This document shows positions 9,802-18,390 of a DNA stretch of 64,000 bases, piece by piece. Every line of letters starts with the position of its first letter. Position 1 is the stretch's first letter. Under the pieces are notes generated by a model that did no database searches, was not told where the DNA came from, and saw only the letters and a list, made by a program, of their open reading frames with translations. The DNA lies in assembly GCF_007786445.1 (NCBI RefSeq), contig NZ_VNJI01000009.1:118748-182747 (forward strand), written 5' to 3'. Both the position numbers and the translations under genes were made by a program. Origin of the DNA: Paenibacillus cremeus (lineage in GTDB: Bacteria; Bacillota; Bacilli; Paenibacillales; NBRC-103111).

Positions 9802-9955
9802 ACGAGTTAAACCTCCGTCTATTAATGATACATTCGTACCATTATAACGGCATAATAAGGTAAATACTACCATTTAATTGCAGTATTAAGAAAAATTTAA
9901 ACTTTTAAAGTGGTAAAAATACTAAAAGCACAATCATCTGATACATACTGTATGT

Positions 9956-9990
9956 AAAAAAGACTGGTCAGGAAGCGACTTCCCGGCCAA
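9956..9990 (-). terminator. Intrinsic terminator of the acetyltransferase gene
   Basis: On the minus strand an 11-bp imperfect GC-rich stem (9965-9975 with 9979-9989) is followed by a run of T residues, about 35 bases past the stop at 10024. Confidence 0.75.
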
Positions 9991-10023
9991 CCTTTAACAT
10001 GTTCTAATCCAGCCCAGACCCTA

Positions 10024-10632
10024 CTACGCCCGCACTTTATAAACCGCCTTAATAAAGCCTCCAAACACATCGTGACTAAATGTAAATCCTTTCTGGAGAT
10101 AAAACTGAAGCGCCGCATCGTTGCCATTGGAAACATAGATGAAGATGACCTCCACATCGGCGAAGCTCTCCAGCCAGTCCATTGACATCTGAAACAGCTT
10201 GGAGCCTAACCCCAAGTCACGATATGGCTCACGTAAATATAAGTTGTTCAGGCAGCCCATCTTCGAGGGGATCTGCTCCCAGTCCGGGTAAAAGCCCAAC
10301 ACATCGCTTTTTCCTTCCACCGGAGCCCAGGCCGGAAACGCCCGCTTACTCGGATCGATTCGATCAATCGTTGAAAAGACATAGCCCACGGGATCCCCGT
10401 TGTCCTTAACGACAATTACCTGGCTTTCCAGCGCATTTTCATAGCTTCGTTTCATGCGGGTGTCGAAGTTCATCGTATCGAACGCCTCTGGAGCCATCGT
10501 GGCCATCGACTTTTGAAACGCCATAAGCTCGTTACACAACTCTCTGCACTGTTCAATGTTACCGTCGGTTACGACTTCAATCGTTATGTTTGGCAATTGG
10601 CTCACGTCTTCCCCTAATTTTAGTTGTATCAT
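10024..10632 (-). CDS. GNAT family N-acetyltransferase
   Basis: A 202-residue GCN5-related acetyltransferase, which transfers acetyl from acetyl-CoA to an amine. The acetyl-CoA pyrophosphate loop is RDLGLGSKL (R-x-x-G-x-G), preceded by the beta-4 strand NNLYLREPY and followed by VSNGNDAALQFYLQKGF, a typical GNAT C-terminus. The ATG at 10632 has only a weak ribosome site; a GTG at 10605 (VSQLPNITIEV) has AGGGG 5 bases upstream and is a credible alternative giving 193 residues. It lies at the distal end of the sugar-uptake cluster but is separated from the TIM-barrel gene by a terminator, so it may be transcribed separately. Substrate unknown. Confidence 0.85.
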   Translation of the reverse strand: MIQLKLGEDVSQLPNITIEVVTDGNIEQCRELCNELMAFQKSMATMAPEAFDTMNFDTRMKRSYENALESQVIVVKDNGDPVGYVFSTIDRIDPSKRAFPAWAPVEGKSDVLGFYPDWEQIPSKMGCLNNLYLREPYRDLGLGSKLFQMSMDWLESFADVEVIFIYVSNGNDAALQFYLQKGFTFSHDVFGGFIKAVYKVRA

Positions 10633-10680
10633 AACATAAAAGGCACCCGCCGCTTAATCTCCTCCGTCCGCATTTAAGCA

Positions 10681-10714
10681 AAGCAAAAAGCACTGACTCA
10701 AAAGTCAGTGCTTC
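10681..10714 (-). terminator. Intrinsic terminator at the end of the sugar-uptake cluster
   Basis: 11-bp perfect stem (10688-10698 with 10703-10713) and a T tract on the minus strand, just past the stop of the TIM-barrel gene. Confidence 0.85.
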
Positions 10715-10719
10715 AATCA

Positions 10720-11547
10720 TTAATTCCATTCAAGCTTCGCTTCAACCAACAGCTTCTTGAGCGCTCTGACGGCAAGAACAAAGGCCCCTGGACCGCTAAA
10801 CCCCTTGAACGCTTCCGCGGACGATAAATGCGGCTCCAGTGACAGGAATCCGCCAAAGCCTTGCTTCTTCAGCACGCTGATCAGCTCCTGAAGCTGCCCG
10901 TCTCCTTCGCCGGCAGGAACGACCTTCCGGCTTTCCATTAATGCATCCTTAATATGATAATAAGTAATGTAGGGCGCAAGCAGCGGATGAGCCTCTGTCA
11001 TCGGACGCACACCGCACTGCACGAAATTGGCCGGATCAAACGCGCAGCGCAAATTCGGAGAATCACAACTCTGTACAATATCCAGGCACCGCTCGCTAAT
11101 GTCTCCGTAGATATCCTTCTCATTTTCATGCAGCAATTGAACGCCTTCTTGCTCGGCCAAGGTGACCAACTGCTTCATGCGGCTCAGAACCTCATCACGA
11201 TAAGCCGAAGGATCTTCGCCCTCCGGAAGGAAGAACGAGAAGAGGCGGATATTCGGTGCCCCGAAATACTTTGCCAGATAAATCGCACGTTTGAACTCCT
11301 CCAGGTGTGGCTCGAAGGAGTCCGTGATTTTAATCTTCCCGATGGGAGAGCCGATAGACGAGAGCTTAAAGCCGCGCGCATCCAGCCGTTCCTTCACCTT
11401 CGCAATTTCTTCATCCGTCAGTTTTAATACATTCTTACCCCATACCCCGCGAAATTCCAAGTGCGAAATGCCCTCGGAGGCCAGTACATCCAGCTGTACC
11501 TCCAAATCGGGAGATATTTCGTCTGCAAAAGCCGATAATGTTACCAA
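10720..11547 (-). CDS. Sugar phosphate isomerase/epimerase-like TIM-barrel protein
   Basis: A 275-residue xylose-isomerase-like TIM barrel (AP-endonuclease-2 fold). Metal-binding-type positions are visible: HENEKDIYGD, CAFDPANFVQCG, YYHIKDAL and LSLEPHL, matching the Glu/Asp/His/Glu ligands of this superfamily. Members isomerise or epimerise sugars, inositols or keto-sugars. The start codon is TTG at 11547 with GGGAGTGGAG upstream. It follows the solute-binding protein gene by 26 bases, so the two are probably co-transcribed, which suggests it acts on the imported sugar. A terminator closes the transcript. Exact substrate cannot be read from the sequence. Confidence 0.85.
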   Translation of the reverse strand: MVTLSAFADEISPDLEVQLDVLASEGISHLEFRGVWGKNVLKLTDEEIAKVKERLDARGFKLSSIGSPIGKIKITDSFEPHLEEFKRAIYLAKYFGAPNIRLFSFFLPEGEDPSAYRDEVLSRMKQLVTLAEQEGVQLLHENEKDIYGDISERCLDIVQSCDSPNLRCAFDPANFVQCGVRPMTEAHPLLAPYITYYHIKDALMESRKVVPAGEGDGQLQELISVLKKQGFGGFLSLEPHLSSAEAFKGFSGPGAFVLAVRALKKLLVEAKLEWN

Positions 11548-11573
11548 AGCTCTCCACTCCCGCTACTCTTGAT

Positions 11574-12881
11574 TTATTGATAATCCTTCGCTTTTTTCAC
11601 CAGCTCGTCATAAGCCGCCTCTGGGGTCATTTTGCCGAACAATACCTTCTCGCCGGTATCTTTATAGTCCTTCGAGGTGAAGTTGCTCCAGCCTTTGGCA
11701 CCCGCATTAAAAGGCTGCGCGTCAGACGCCACATTTTTAATCAGCTCGCCCTGCTGCTTGTCCGCATCCGTAAAGCTAGGCGTTAAGTAGTCCAGCATCT
11801 TTTTCGACACAGGAACGCCCCGAGTCGTCGTAAGGAGATCCGCTGCGTCCTTCTCGTTGACGAACCAATCAATAAATTTCTTTGACTCTTCGATGTTTTT
11901 GGAATCAGCACTGATAGACCAGAACATCGAAGGCTTTAACCATCCGCCGGCTTGTGTCCCTTTAGGCGTTTTGACCAGCTGGTAGGCACCCGGCTTCAAG
12001 CCCTCATAGCCCGGGAAGATGGCAGCTAACGTTCTTCGGATCAGCACCGTGTCATTGTTCATCAAGTCCATTTTGGCATCGTATTCGATATCCGTCGTCG
12101 TGATTTCAGGAGGAGGAACGACGCCCTCTTTTCTCAACTCGGCATACTTCTTAATGAAGCTGAGCCATGTATCTTTATCAATATTGAATTTGCCGTCAGG
12201 TGTTACCGGATAGCCTTTGCCTTGGCTGACTTGATAGGAAGTATAGGTATCATAGTCGGCCGTAGCATCCATCAAGGCATACTTTTCTTTCGGAAGCTTC
12301 GCCTTCGCGTCCTTGCCGAATTGGAAATACTGCTCCCATGTCCAATCATTGCTCGGAGGTGTGAGACCGAGGTTGGCCACTGCCGTCTTGTTATACACCA
12401 TGCCGTTAGCATTATTGCCCAGCGGGATGGCATAGAGCTTATCTTTATACTTCCCGGAATCCAAAAGGGATTTATCGATCTCCGCCGTATTGATGCCTTG
12501 GGAGAGATCGGCCAGCTGATTTCTTCCCGCATATTCCGACAGCCATTTCGGGTCCATTTGGATAATATCAGGCGCATTTTTAGCCGCCGCTTGCGTCGCC
12601 AGCTTATCCGCATACCCGTCAATCCCCGAGAATTCGGTTTCAAACGTCACATTTGGATGCTTCTTGCTGTACGCGTCAAGTGCTTTCAATGTTGCGTCAT
12701 GTCTGGCTTGTGAGCCCCACCATACAATGCGTAGCTTTACAGGCTTATTATCCGACGCCGACGCCCCGGAAACCGAGCTGGCATTGCCTGCTTCACTTGG
12801 TTTATTGCCGCAGGCGGCCACGCTCAAGGCTAAGATCGTCGTCATCGACAGCATTCCGTATCTTCTCAGCTGCTTGTTCAT
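11574..12881 (-). CDS. ABC transporter solute-binding lipoprotein (CUT1, family 1)
   Basis: A 435-residue extracellular binding protein. The N-terminus has a lipoprotein signal peptide with lipobox LSVAAC, Cys being the lipidated residue (MNKQLRR, hydrophobic stretch, VAACGNKPSEAG). The body reads LRIVWWGSQARHDATLKALDAYSKKHPNVTFETEF, typical of the oligosaccharide-binding family 1 proteins. It captures sugar and delivers it to the two permeases encoded at 16419-18226. AAGGGG precedes the ATG. It has its own promoter (12927-12954) and operator-like repeats, so it can be made at a higher level than the permeases. Sugar specificity unknown. Confidence 0.93.
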   Translation of the reverse strand: MNKQLRRYGMLSMTTILALSVAACGNKPSEAGNASSVSGASASDNKPVKLRIVWWGSQARHDATLKALDAYSKKHPNVTFETEFSGIDGYADKLATQAAAKNAPDIIQMDPKWLSEYAGRNQLADLSQGINTAEIDKSLLDSGKYKDKLYAIPLGNNANGMVYNKTAVANLGLTPPSNDWTWEQYFQFGKDAKAKLPKEKYALMDATADYDTYTSYQVSQGKGYPVTPDGKFNIDKDTWLSFIKKYAELRKEGVVPPPEITTTDIEYDAKMDLMNNDTVLIRRTLAAIFPGYEGLKPGAYQLVKTPKGTQAGGWLKPSMFWSISADSKNIEESKKFIDWFVNEKDAADLLTTTRGVPVSKKMLDYLTPSFTDADKQQGELIKNVASDAQPFNAGAKGWSNFTSKDYKDTGEKVLFGKMTPEAAYDELVKKAKDYQ

Positions 12882-12926
12882 TGGATGTTCCCCTTTATCT
12901 CTTGGAGTGAATTCACTTGCCTTTTC

Positions 12927-12954
12927 ATTATAAAATGTCAGTGGGAAAAGCCAA
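12927..12954 (-). promoter_or_regulatory. Promoter of the solute-binding protein gene
   Basis: TATAAT at 12927-12932 and a TTGGCT -35 at 12949-12954 with a 16-base spacer, about 45 bases before the ATG at 12881. Confidence 0.65.
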
Positions 12955-12964
12955 TGTGAGTAAT

Positions 12965-12992
12965 GAACACATTTCTTTCACTATCGACCACA
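12965..12992 (-). promoter_or_regulatory. Putative response-regulator operator (21-bp-period direct repeat), copy 2
   Basis: On the minus strand TGTGGTC and TGTGTTC lie with a start-to-start distance of 21 bases, 10 bases upstream of the -35 box. The spacer closely matches that of the copy at 18302-18330. Binding by the neighbouring AraC-type regulator is inferred. Confidence 0.6.
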
Positions 12993-12994
12993 AC

Positions 12995-14602
12995 CTACTT
13001 TTTTCCGAAATCGCTAGGGTTAACTCCATGATATTTTTTGAAAATCGAGCTAAAATACGGCACATTTTTATAGCCTACTTGTTCGGCAATTTCATAAATC
13101 ATATATTTACCCTCAATTAGAAGCGCCTTAGCCTTCTCCATACGGACCCGAATCAAATAAGTCGTAAACGTCTCCCCTGAAGCCTTCTTGAAAATCTGAT
13201 TCAAATAATTGCGGGAAAGATACAGCTGCTTGGACAGCCCCTCCAATGTAATCTCCTCCGCATAATGCTCATGCACGTATTGGATCATAAAATCCACTGC
13301 TTCCTTATGCCTGGAATTTTCATTCCAGCCGCGGCTGGAGGCAATGACGTGAATCTGCTCGGTTAACCACTGCCGCAGCGCTTCCACCGTAGTGATCTTG
13401 CCGATCTCCTGCGTCGGAGAATGCTCCGGAAACAGCTCATCCAGCACAATCCCGACCTTGTATAACGTATAGGACAGAATGGTCCATAGCTCAGAGCATA
13501 AATACTGAAGGTACGCCGGTGTAATGGTCGGCATGAGCTGCAGCTGCTGCAAGTAATCGTCAACAATGCGACGGATCGTCTCCTCCTTGGAGGATACGAT
13601 GGCTTCAGCCAGCTCCTGATAAAATTTAATCGGACGGAGCGTAATTTCTGCCCCTTCCTGTACCAGCGATCGATCACGCTCTCCCTGCTCCGGAATCATC
13701 GACTGCTGCAGCAGATCCAAGAAGGCCTCTTCGGTCGAATCCGATAGGGACTGCCAATCTTTGATCCCGCCTAAACCGATTCGAGCCTGCAATTTGAGGT
13801 AGGTCCATACGCAATCCGTAATCCGCTGACCAATCAGACGAATTTGCTTCAGCGCTTCGTCTTCGGGCATTGCCGGGTCGATATGAAAGAGGACGGCTGC
13901 CTGATGGCTGTGAAGCTCGATCAATTCAGACGCTTCCCAGGCTTCCGCTAGTAGTTCGTGGATAATGTTCGACATCGCAAAACGGAATAGGTTCCAATCC
14001 GCTAACGAAAGATTGGAAATCCGATCCGTACGCATGATCTCAATCCCCATCAGAAGATGGCTCCGCTCCAACCAGACATGCTGCTCGGACTCCGCCATGT
14101 TTTCCAGCATCATCGTTTGATCCATAGTACCGGTCACGATCGATTTGAGCCATTCCTTTTGAACAAACGGCTCGTACATCCGAAGTCTACGCCTGACCTC
14201 CTCCTGCTCCAGCTGCTTCAGCTCTTTGGCTTCCAGCCCTCTAATGACTCGCTCCAGGACGGAGCGAAGCTCCTCCAGGGTCACCGGTTTGGAAAGATAG
14301 TCACTAACTTGAAGCCGCAGTGCTTGGCGTGCATATTGAAAATCCGAATAGCCGCTTAGAATAATCAACTCGCCGGCAAAGTCCTCTTCCCGAAGCTGCT
14401 CGATCATCTCTAGGCCGTTCATTACGGGCATATAAATATCCGTGATCACGATATCCGGCTTCGTTTCACGAATTTTTTGCAGTCCTTCCTCACCGTCCAA
14501 CGCTTCCCCTACCCACTCTGCATCCAGCCCATCCCAATCAATGGACTTTTTCATCCCTTCCAGCACTTGAAAATCATCGTCAATAATTAGGATTTTCCAC
14601 AT
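12995..14602 (-). CDS. Two-component response regulator, YesN-type (REC plus AraC HTH)
   Basis: A 535-residue regulator. N-terminal receiver domain starts MWKILIIDDD, with the acidic pocket and the phospho-acceptor Asp55 in IVITDIYMPVMNG. The C-terminal ~100 residues are an AraC/XylS helix-turn-helix pair (EGLSKQLYLSRNYLNQIFKKASGETF and ICE-like YEIAEQVGYKNVPYFSSIFKKYHGVNPSDF). I chose ATG 14602; a GTG at 14614 is possible. The start overlaps the end of the kinase gene by 23 bases, so translation is probably coupled. It should activate the sugar-uptake promoters; matching direct repeats upstream of both cassette promoters are the likely binding sites. Confidence 0.93.
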   Translation of the reverse strand: MWKILIIDDDFQVLEGMKKSIDWDGLDAEWVGEALDGEEGLQKIRETKPDIVITDIYMPVMNGLEMIEQLREEDFAGELIILSGYSDFQYARQALRLQVSDYLSKPVTLEELRSVLERVIRGLEAKELKQLEQEEVRRRLRMYEPFVQKEWLKSIVTGTMDQTMMLENMAESEQHVWLERSHLLMGIEIMRTDRISNLSLADWNLFRFAMSNIIHELLAEAWEASELIELHSHQAAVLFHIDPAMPEDEALKQIRLIGQRITDCVWTYLKLQARIGLGGIKDWQSLSDSTEEAFLDLLQQSMIPEQGERDRSLVQEGAEITLRPIKFYQELAEAIVSSKEETIRRIVDDYLQQLQLMPTITPAYLQYLCSELWTILSYTLYKVGIVLDELFPEHSPTQEIGKITTVEALRQWLTEQIHVIASSRGWNENSRHKEAVDFMIQYVHEHYAEEITLEGLSKQLYLSRNYLNQIFKKASGETFTTYLIRVRMEKAKALLIEGKYMIYEIAEQVGYKNVPYFSSIFKKYHGVNPSDFGKK

Positions 14603-16334
14603 GGAACCGCTCACCCACCTCTTGCTGATTTTCGATCTTCGGTACGAGGATCGTGACTCGGGTTCCTTCGCCTTCGCTGCTGGACATCTGAACCCCGTAA
14701 GGCTCTCCGAAATAAGCTTCGATCCGCTCTTTTACATTCCGTATGCCGTAGCCGCCCGTTTTTCTTGGCTTTTGCTTATCCCAATCCCGCCTCAGCCCTA
14801 CGCCGTTATCGCAAATCTGGAATTCGACCTCTTGCTCCCGGAGACGCCCTGTAATGCGAATTTCCCCTGATTTTCGGCGGGCAAATCCGTGAATGATTGC
14901 ATTCTCAACAAAAGGCTGCAGGGTTAGTCGGGGAATGTAAAGCCCCTTTAGCTCGTCGTCAATGGCTATTGAAAAGGATAGCCGTTCGCCCCAGCGGATG
15001 TTTTGAATTTGCAGATAACATTCGATGTGCGTGATTTCATCCGGAATCGTAATCATCGTCTCGCCGTTGGAAAGGCCAATGCGGAACATTTTTCCCATCA
15101 GCGAAAGAATTTTACTGATCTTCTCCTGACCCGAATCAATGGCGAGCCAGTTCAGCTGATCCAGCGTATTGTACAGAAAATGGGGGTTGATCATCGCCTG
15201 CAGCGCCTGAATTTCGGCCTCCCGCTGCCGTTTATGCTGGGCTTTCAATGAATGCAGCAGCTCCTCAATTCGCTCCATTTGCTTGCGGTAGCCGTTGAAC
15301 AGACTCCCGAATTCATTCTGATAATCCTGGGGCAGGTCCATTCTACGGACGTGGGAAGGAATCCCTCCCATGGCCGATAGGAGCAATCGGATCGGTTGAG
15401 TAAACTGTCTGGATAACAAAAACGTGATGAACGCTGCGATTACAATCGCCGATAACCCGACAGACAATAAAATAAGCGCCAGTCGAACGCTACCATGAAC
15501 AATGTTTTTCCACGGGGTCACTTCGACCAGCATCCAGTCGGAATGAGAGTTGCTCCAGACCATCAAAGCCTCCTCTCCTTCGGGCAAATGAATGGTTTCC
15601 GATTTATTGATACTTGTTTTGCTTTTCCCGATTTCCACTTCATTCAACACCGGTTGGCCAATGGACATAATCGTTTTGCCACCCGCATCAAGCAGTACTC
15701 TGTTCCTGCCATCCGTTTCGCCGCGAATCAAGCTTTCCATTTCTGCCCCTTTTACATTCAGCATCAACAATCCGTAATATTTCCCTGAGTTGCTGTATAA
15801 TTTTCGGGCAAAGCTGATCACTGGGACCGCTCCGGAATTCGTTTGAATCGTATGCTTAGCTATCCATGCGAAGTCGTTATTTTGCACCTCGCTATACCAA
15901 GCCTCTTGCTTCGCCTGCAGAATATCGCCGAATTGAACCGGACCTTGGGCATCCGTCAAAATCGGGTGATCCATATAAAAATAAATCGATTGGATCATCG
16001 TGGTGCTATAACTGATGTTGGATAGCATCTTGAGCAAATCCTTTCTGCGGCGAAGCAGCTCAAACGGATCTTTCTCCAGCGGATCAAATCCAATTCGGTC
16101 AATATTTAAAGCCGCCGTCAGCGACACCTGCTCGATGGATTTAAGCTGGATGTCCAGCTGCTTGTTCAGCTCGTTGAGCAGCTCCTGCTGGTAGCTGGAG
16201 GTGACGCTCGCGAGCTCCCGAGAAGTTACGCTGTAGCTGACCCAGGTGAAAATCAGCAGCAGCAACGTAATAAACACCGCAAAGCTGCCGAAATAGAGGC
16301 GATCGATTCGCACTTTCTTAAATAAGTTTCGCAT
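14580..16334 (-). CDS. Sensor histidine kinase, YesM-type
   Basis: A 584-residue membrane kinase. Transmembrane helix 1 is near residues 14-38 (GSFAVFITLLLLIFTWVSYS), a large extracellular sensor region follows, then a second membrane helix (LALILLSVGLSAIVIAAFITFLL), a HAMP-like linker, the His_kinase domain with the phospho-acceptor in INPHFLYNTLDQLNWLA (His near residue 384) and a HATPase domain (PFVENAIIHGF, DNGVGL, GEGTRVTI). The ATG at 16334 has GAGGGAG 8 bases upstream. Such kinases usually sense extracellular sugars, often with the solute-binding protein. It lies 84 bases after the second permease gene and forms a pair with the regulator at 12995-14602. Confidence 0.93.
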   Translation of the reverse strand: MRNLFKKVRIDRLYFGSFAVFITLLLLIFTWVSYSVTSRELASVTSSYQQELLNELNKQLDIQLKSIEQVSLTAALNIDRIGFDPLEKDPFELLRRRKDLLKMLSNISYSTTMIQSIYFYMDHPILTDAQGPVQFGDILQAKQEAWYSEVQNNDFAWIAKHTIQTNSGAVPVISFARKLYSNSGKYYGLLMLNVKGAEMESLIRGETDGRNRVLLDAGGKTIMSIGQPVLNEVEIGKSKTSINKSETIHLPEGEEALMVWSNSHSDWMLVEVTPWKNIVHGSVRLALILLSVGLSAIVIAAFITFLLSRQFTQPIRLLLSAMGGIPSHVRRMDLPQDYQNEFGSLFNGYRKQMERIEELLHSLKAQHKRQREAEIQALQAMINPHFLYNTLDQLNWLAIDSGQEKISKILSLMGKMFRIGLSNGETMITIPDEITHIECYLQIQNIRWGERLSFSIAIDDELKGLYIPRLTLQPFVENAIIHGFARRKSGEIRITGRLREQEVEFQICDNGVGLRRDWDKQKPRKTGGYGIRNVKERIEAYFGEPYGVQMSSSEGEGTRVTILVPKIENQQEVGERFHVENPNY

Positions 16335-16418
16335 GCACGGTGCTCCCTCAAATGGCAAAAAGCCGCCTTGGTTATGCAGCTTTTTTTCGAAAATATTAGA
16401 TTAATTAATCATTTCATT

Positions 16419-17264
16419 CTATCCCTTCACTGCACCCGAAGCAATCCCATCGACAAAATGGCGCTGTGCCATAAAAAACACAAGAATCGAAGGAATGATA
16501 GAGACTAGTGACATGGCCAGCAGCTCTCCCCACGGAAGCTTGGACTGGCTGTCGACGAACATTTTCAACGCAAGGCCCACCGTATACTTTTCTACGGAAT
16601 TGATATACAGCAAGTGGCCGAAGAAGTCATCCCAGTTCCATAAGAAGCAGTAAATCGATACCGTAACCAATGCGGGCTTCGTTAAGGGTAGAATAATGCG
16701 CCAATAGATACCCAGCCAGCTGCAGCCGTCCATTTTGGCCGATTCATCGAGCTCTCTTGGAATCCCCCGAATAAATTGAATCAGCAGAAAAATAAAGAAC
16801 GGACCGCCGTGGCCGCCGGCCAACGCATGCGGAACATAAAACGGCAAGTAGGAGTTGACCCAGCCGAACGCATTAAACATAATGTACTGCGGCACCAGCG
16901 TCACCTGACTCGGCAGCATCAACGTGACCATGAGAATGGAAAACCAGACATTTTTAAGCGGAAAATGCAGTCGGGCGAAGCCAAAGGCCACCAAGCTGCA
17001 GGAAAGCACCGAAGTAATCAGTACCCCCAGAATGAGCTCGAACGTGTTGATGTAAAAATGCGTGAACGAATATTTTGGAAGGGCCACCCAGCCTTCGGTA
17101 AAGTTGCTCCATAGCCAATGTGTCGGAAAGAGCGCCGGCGAGCTCATCTCGGCATTTGATTTAAACGCTGCGCCCACCCACCACAAAAGGGGGTAGATCA
17201 TCACCAGACTGAACACGGACAAAAATAAATGAGAGCGAAAAGAACCGCGCGCCGTCATATTCAT
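16419..17264 (-). CDS. Carbohydrate ABC transporter permease (CUT1, MalG/UgpE-type)
   Basis: A 281-residue inner-membrane permease with six predicted helices. The EAA loop, which docks the ATPase, reads ESAKMDGCSWLGIYWRIILPLTKPALVTV. It forms the channel with the product of the upstream gene, which it overlaps by four bases (ATGA). GGGGGGAG precedes the start. No ATPase gene is in the cluster; the MsmX/UgpC-type ATPase encoded at 57543-58667 is the likely partner. An imperfect hairpin (about 16357-16392) between this gene and the kinase gene could reduce read-through. Confidence 0.93.
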   Translation of the reverse strand: MNMTARGSFRSHLFLSVFSLVMIYPLLWWVGAAFKSNAEMSSPALFPTHWLWSNFTEGWVALPKYSFTHFYINTFELILGVLITSVLSCSLVAFGFARLHFPLKNVWFSILMVTLMLPSQVTLVPQYIMFNAFGWVNSYLPFYVPHALAGGHGGPFFIFLLIQFIRGIPRELDESAKMDGCSWLGIYWRIILPLTKPALVTVSIYCFLWNWDDFFGHLLYINSVEKYTVGLALKMFVDSQSKLPWGELLAMSLVSIIPSILVFFMAQRHFVDGIASGAVKG

Positions 17265-18226
17265 TTTTTTCTCCCCCCTTCGTTCTCGTAAAATACCCAG
17301 TACTTCGATGAGGCAAAAATCAATGCGGTAGCGATAGCGATAATCACCAGAAGAATCCAGGCCAACGCCGAGGCATAGCCCATTTCATACCTTGAAAATC
17401 CGCGATCGTATAAATATAAAGCATACATATAAGTGGAGTTGACTGGTCCGCCCTTGGTAATAATGAAGGCCTGCGTAAACATTTGAAAGGAACCGATCAC
17501 CTGCAGCACCAGGTTAAAGAGCAGTACCGGGGAGAGCATAGGTAGCGTAATGCTAAAAAACTGTCTCAGCTTCGACGCTCCGTCCACCGAAGAGGCTTCA
17601 TATAATTCAGCCGAGATTTGCTTTAGCCCCGCGAGGAAAATGACCATTGATGAGCCGAACTGCCATGCCACCAGCAATATTAATGTGCCAAGCGCCGTGC
17701 TCGGATCGCTGACCCAGCTCGTGCCCTTAATGCCGAACACACTCAGAAACCGATTGATAAACCCATCTATACCGAAAATATTCTTCCACAAAATCGCTAC
17801 AGCAATGCTGCTTCCGATGAGCGAGGGCAAATAAATAAATGTTCGGTAAAAGGAGATCCCTTTCATTTTCTTATTGAGCAGGATCGCTACCATCAACGCG
17901 CTGAACAATTTGATCGGCACGGAAAGGACCACGAACAGAAGCGTCACCTTAAGTGATTGGCGAAACATGTCGTCATCCGCAAAAATGCGCTCATAATTTC
18001 TTACCCCAATCCATTGTGGGGCTTCGAGCAGCGTAAATTTCGTAAACGAGTAATAAGCCGATTGAAGCATGGGCCACATGGTTAAAAGCAGCAGTCCGAG
18101 CAGCCAAGGGGAAATGAACAAATACCCCGCGATGGATTCATAATGGGATTTCAGCTTCAGCTTGAGTGTTGAAGCTTGATTCGAAGCATAAGATTTTTCG
18201 GGAAGCGTTGTGGAGGCGGTTTTCAT
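17261..18226 (-). CDS. Carbohydrate ABC transporter permease (CUT1, MalF/UgpA-type)
   Basis: A 321-residue integral membrane permease, first gene of the uptake operon. It has a cytoplasmic N-terminal extension and then hydrophobic helices starting AGYLFISPWLLGLLLLTMWPML. The EAA docking loop is LYEASSVDGASKLRQFFSITLPMLSPVLL. ATG 18226 is preferred over the GTG at 18235, because AAAGGTG lies just upstream. Substrate class is oligosaccharide or a similar sugar by family; the precise sugar is unknown. Confidence 0.93.
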   Translation of the reverse strand: MKTASTTLPEKSYASNQASTLKLKLKSHYESIAGYLFISPWLLGLLLLTMWPMLQSAYYSFTKFTLLEAPQWIGVRNYERIFADDDMFRQSLKVTLLFVVLSVPIKLFSALMVAILLNKKMKGISFYRTFIYLPSLIGSSIAVAILWKNIFGIDGFINRFLSVFGIKGTSWVSDPSTALGTLILLVAWQFGSSMVIFLAGLKQISAELYEASSVDGASKLRQFFSITLPMLSPVLLFNLVLQVIGSFQMFTQAFIITKGGPVNSTYMYALYLYDRGFSRYEMGYASALAWILLVIIAIATALIFASSKYWVFYENEGGRKK

Positions 18227-18262
18227 AGCTGTCACCTTTCATTCAAAATAACTTATAAGCCT

Positions 18263-18290
18263 AGTATAAAAGAGAAGGCATACCAGTAAA
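18263..18290 (-). promoter_or_regulatory. Promoter of the sugar-uptake operon
   Basis: TATACT at 18263-18268 and TTTACT at 18285-18290 with a 16-base spacer, about 37 bases before the first permease start. Confidence 0.65.
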
Positions 18291-18301
18291 ATGAGAGGAT
18301 C

Positions 18302-18330
18302 GAACACTTCTTTTTCACAATTGAACACTT
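18302..18330 (-). promoter_or_regulatory. Putative response-regulator operator (21-bp-period direct repeat), copy 1
   Basis: Two exact copies of AAGTGTTC (minus strand) start 21 bases apart, 11 bases upstream of the -35 box. This is the placement expected for a YesN/AraC-type activator. It is matched by copy 2 at 12965-12992. Confidence 0.65.
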
Positions 18331-18341
18331 TTGGATAAAAA

Positions 18342-18373
18342 AAAGCCTGCCACGTTTCGCGGCAAAGCTCCTT
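18342..18373 (-). terminator. Intrinsic terminator of the MFS gene
   Basis: Minus strand: imperfect stem TGCCGCG/CGTGGCA with flanking pairs, followed by eight T residues, about 18 bases past the stop. Confidence 0.75.
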
Positions 18374-18390
18374 TAGGTAAGGTGAATTTT

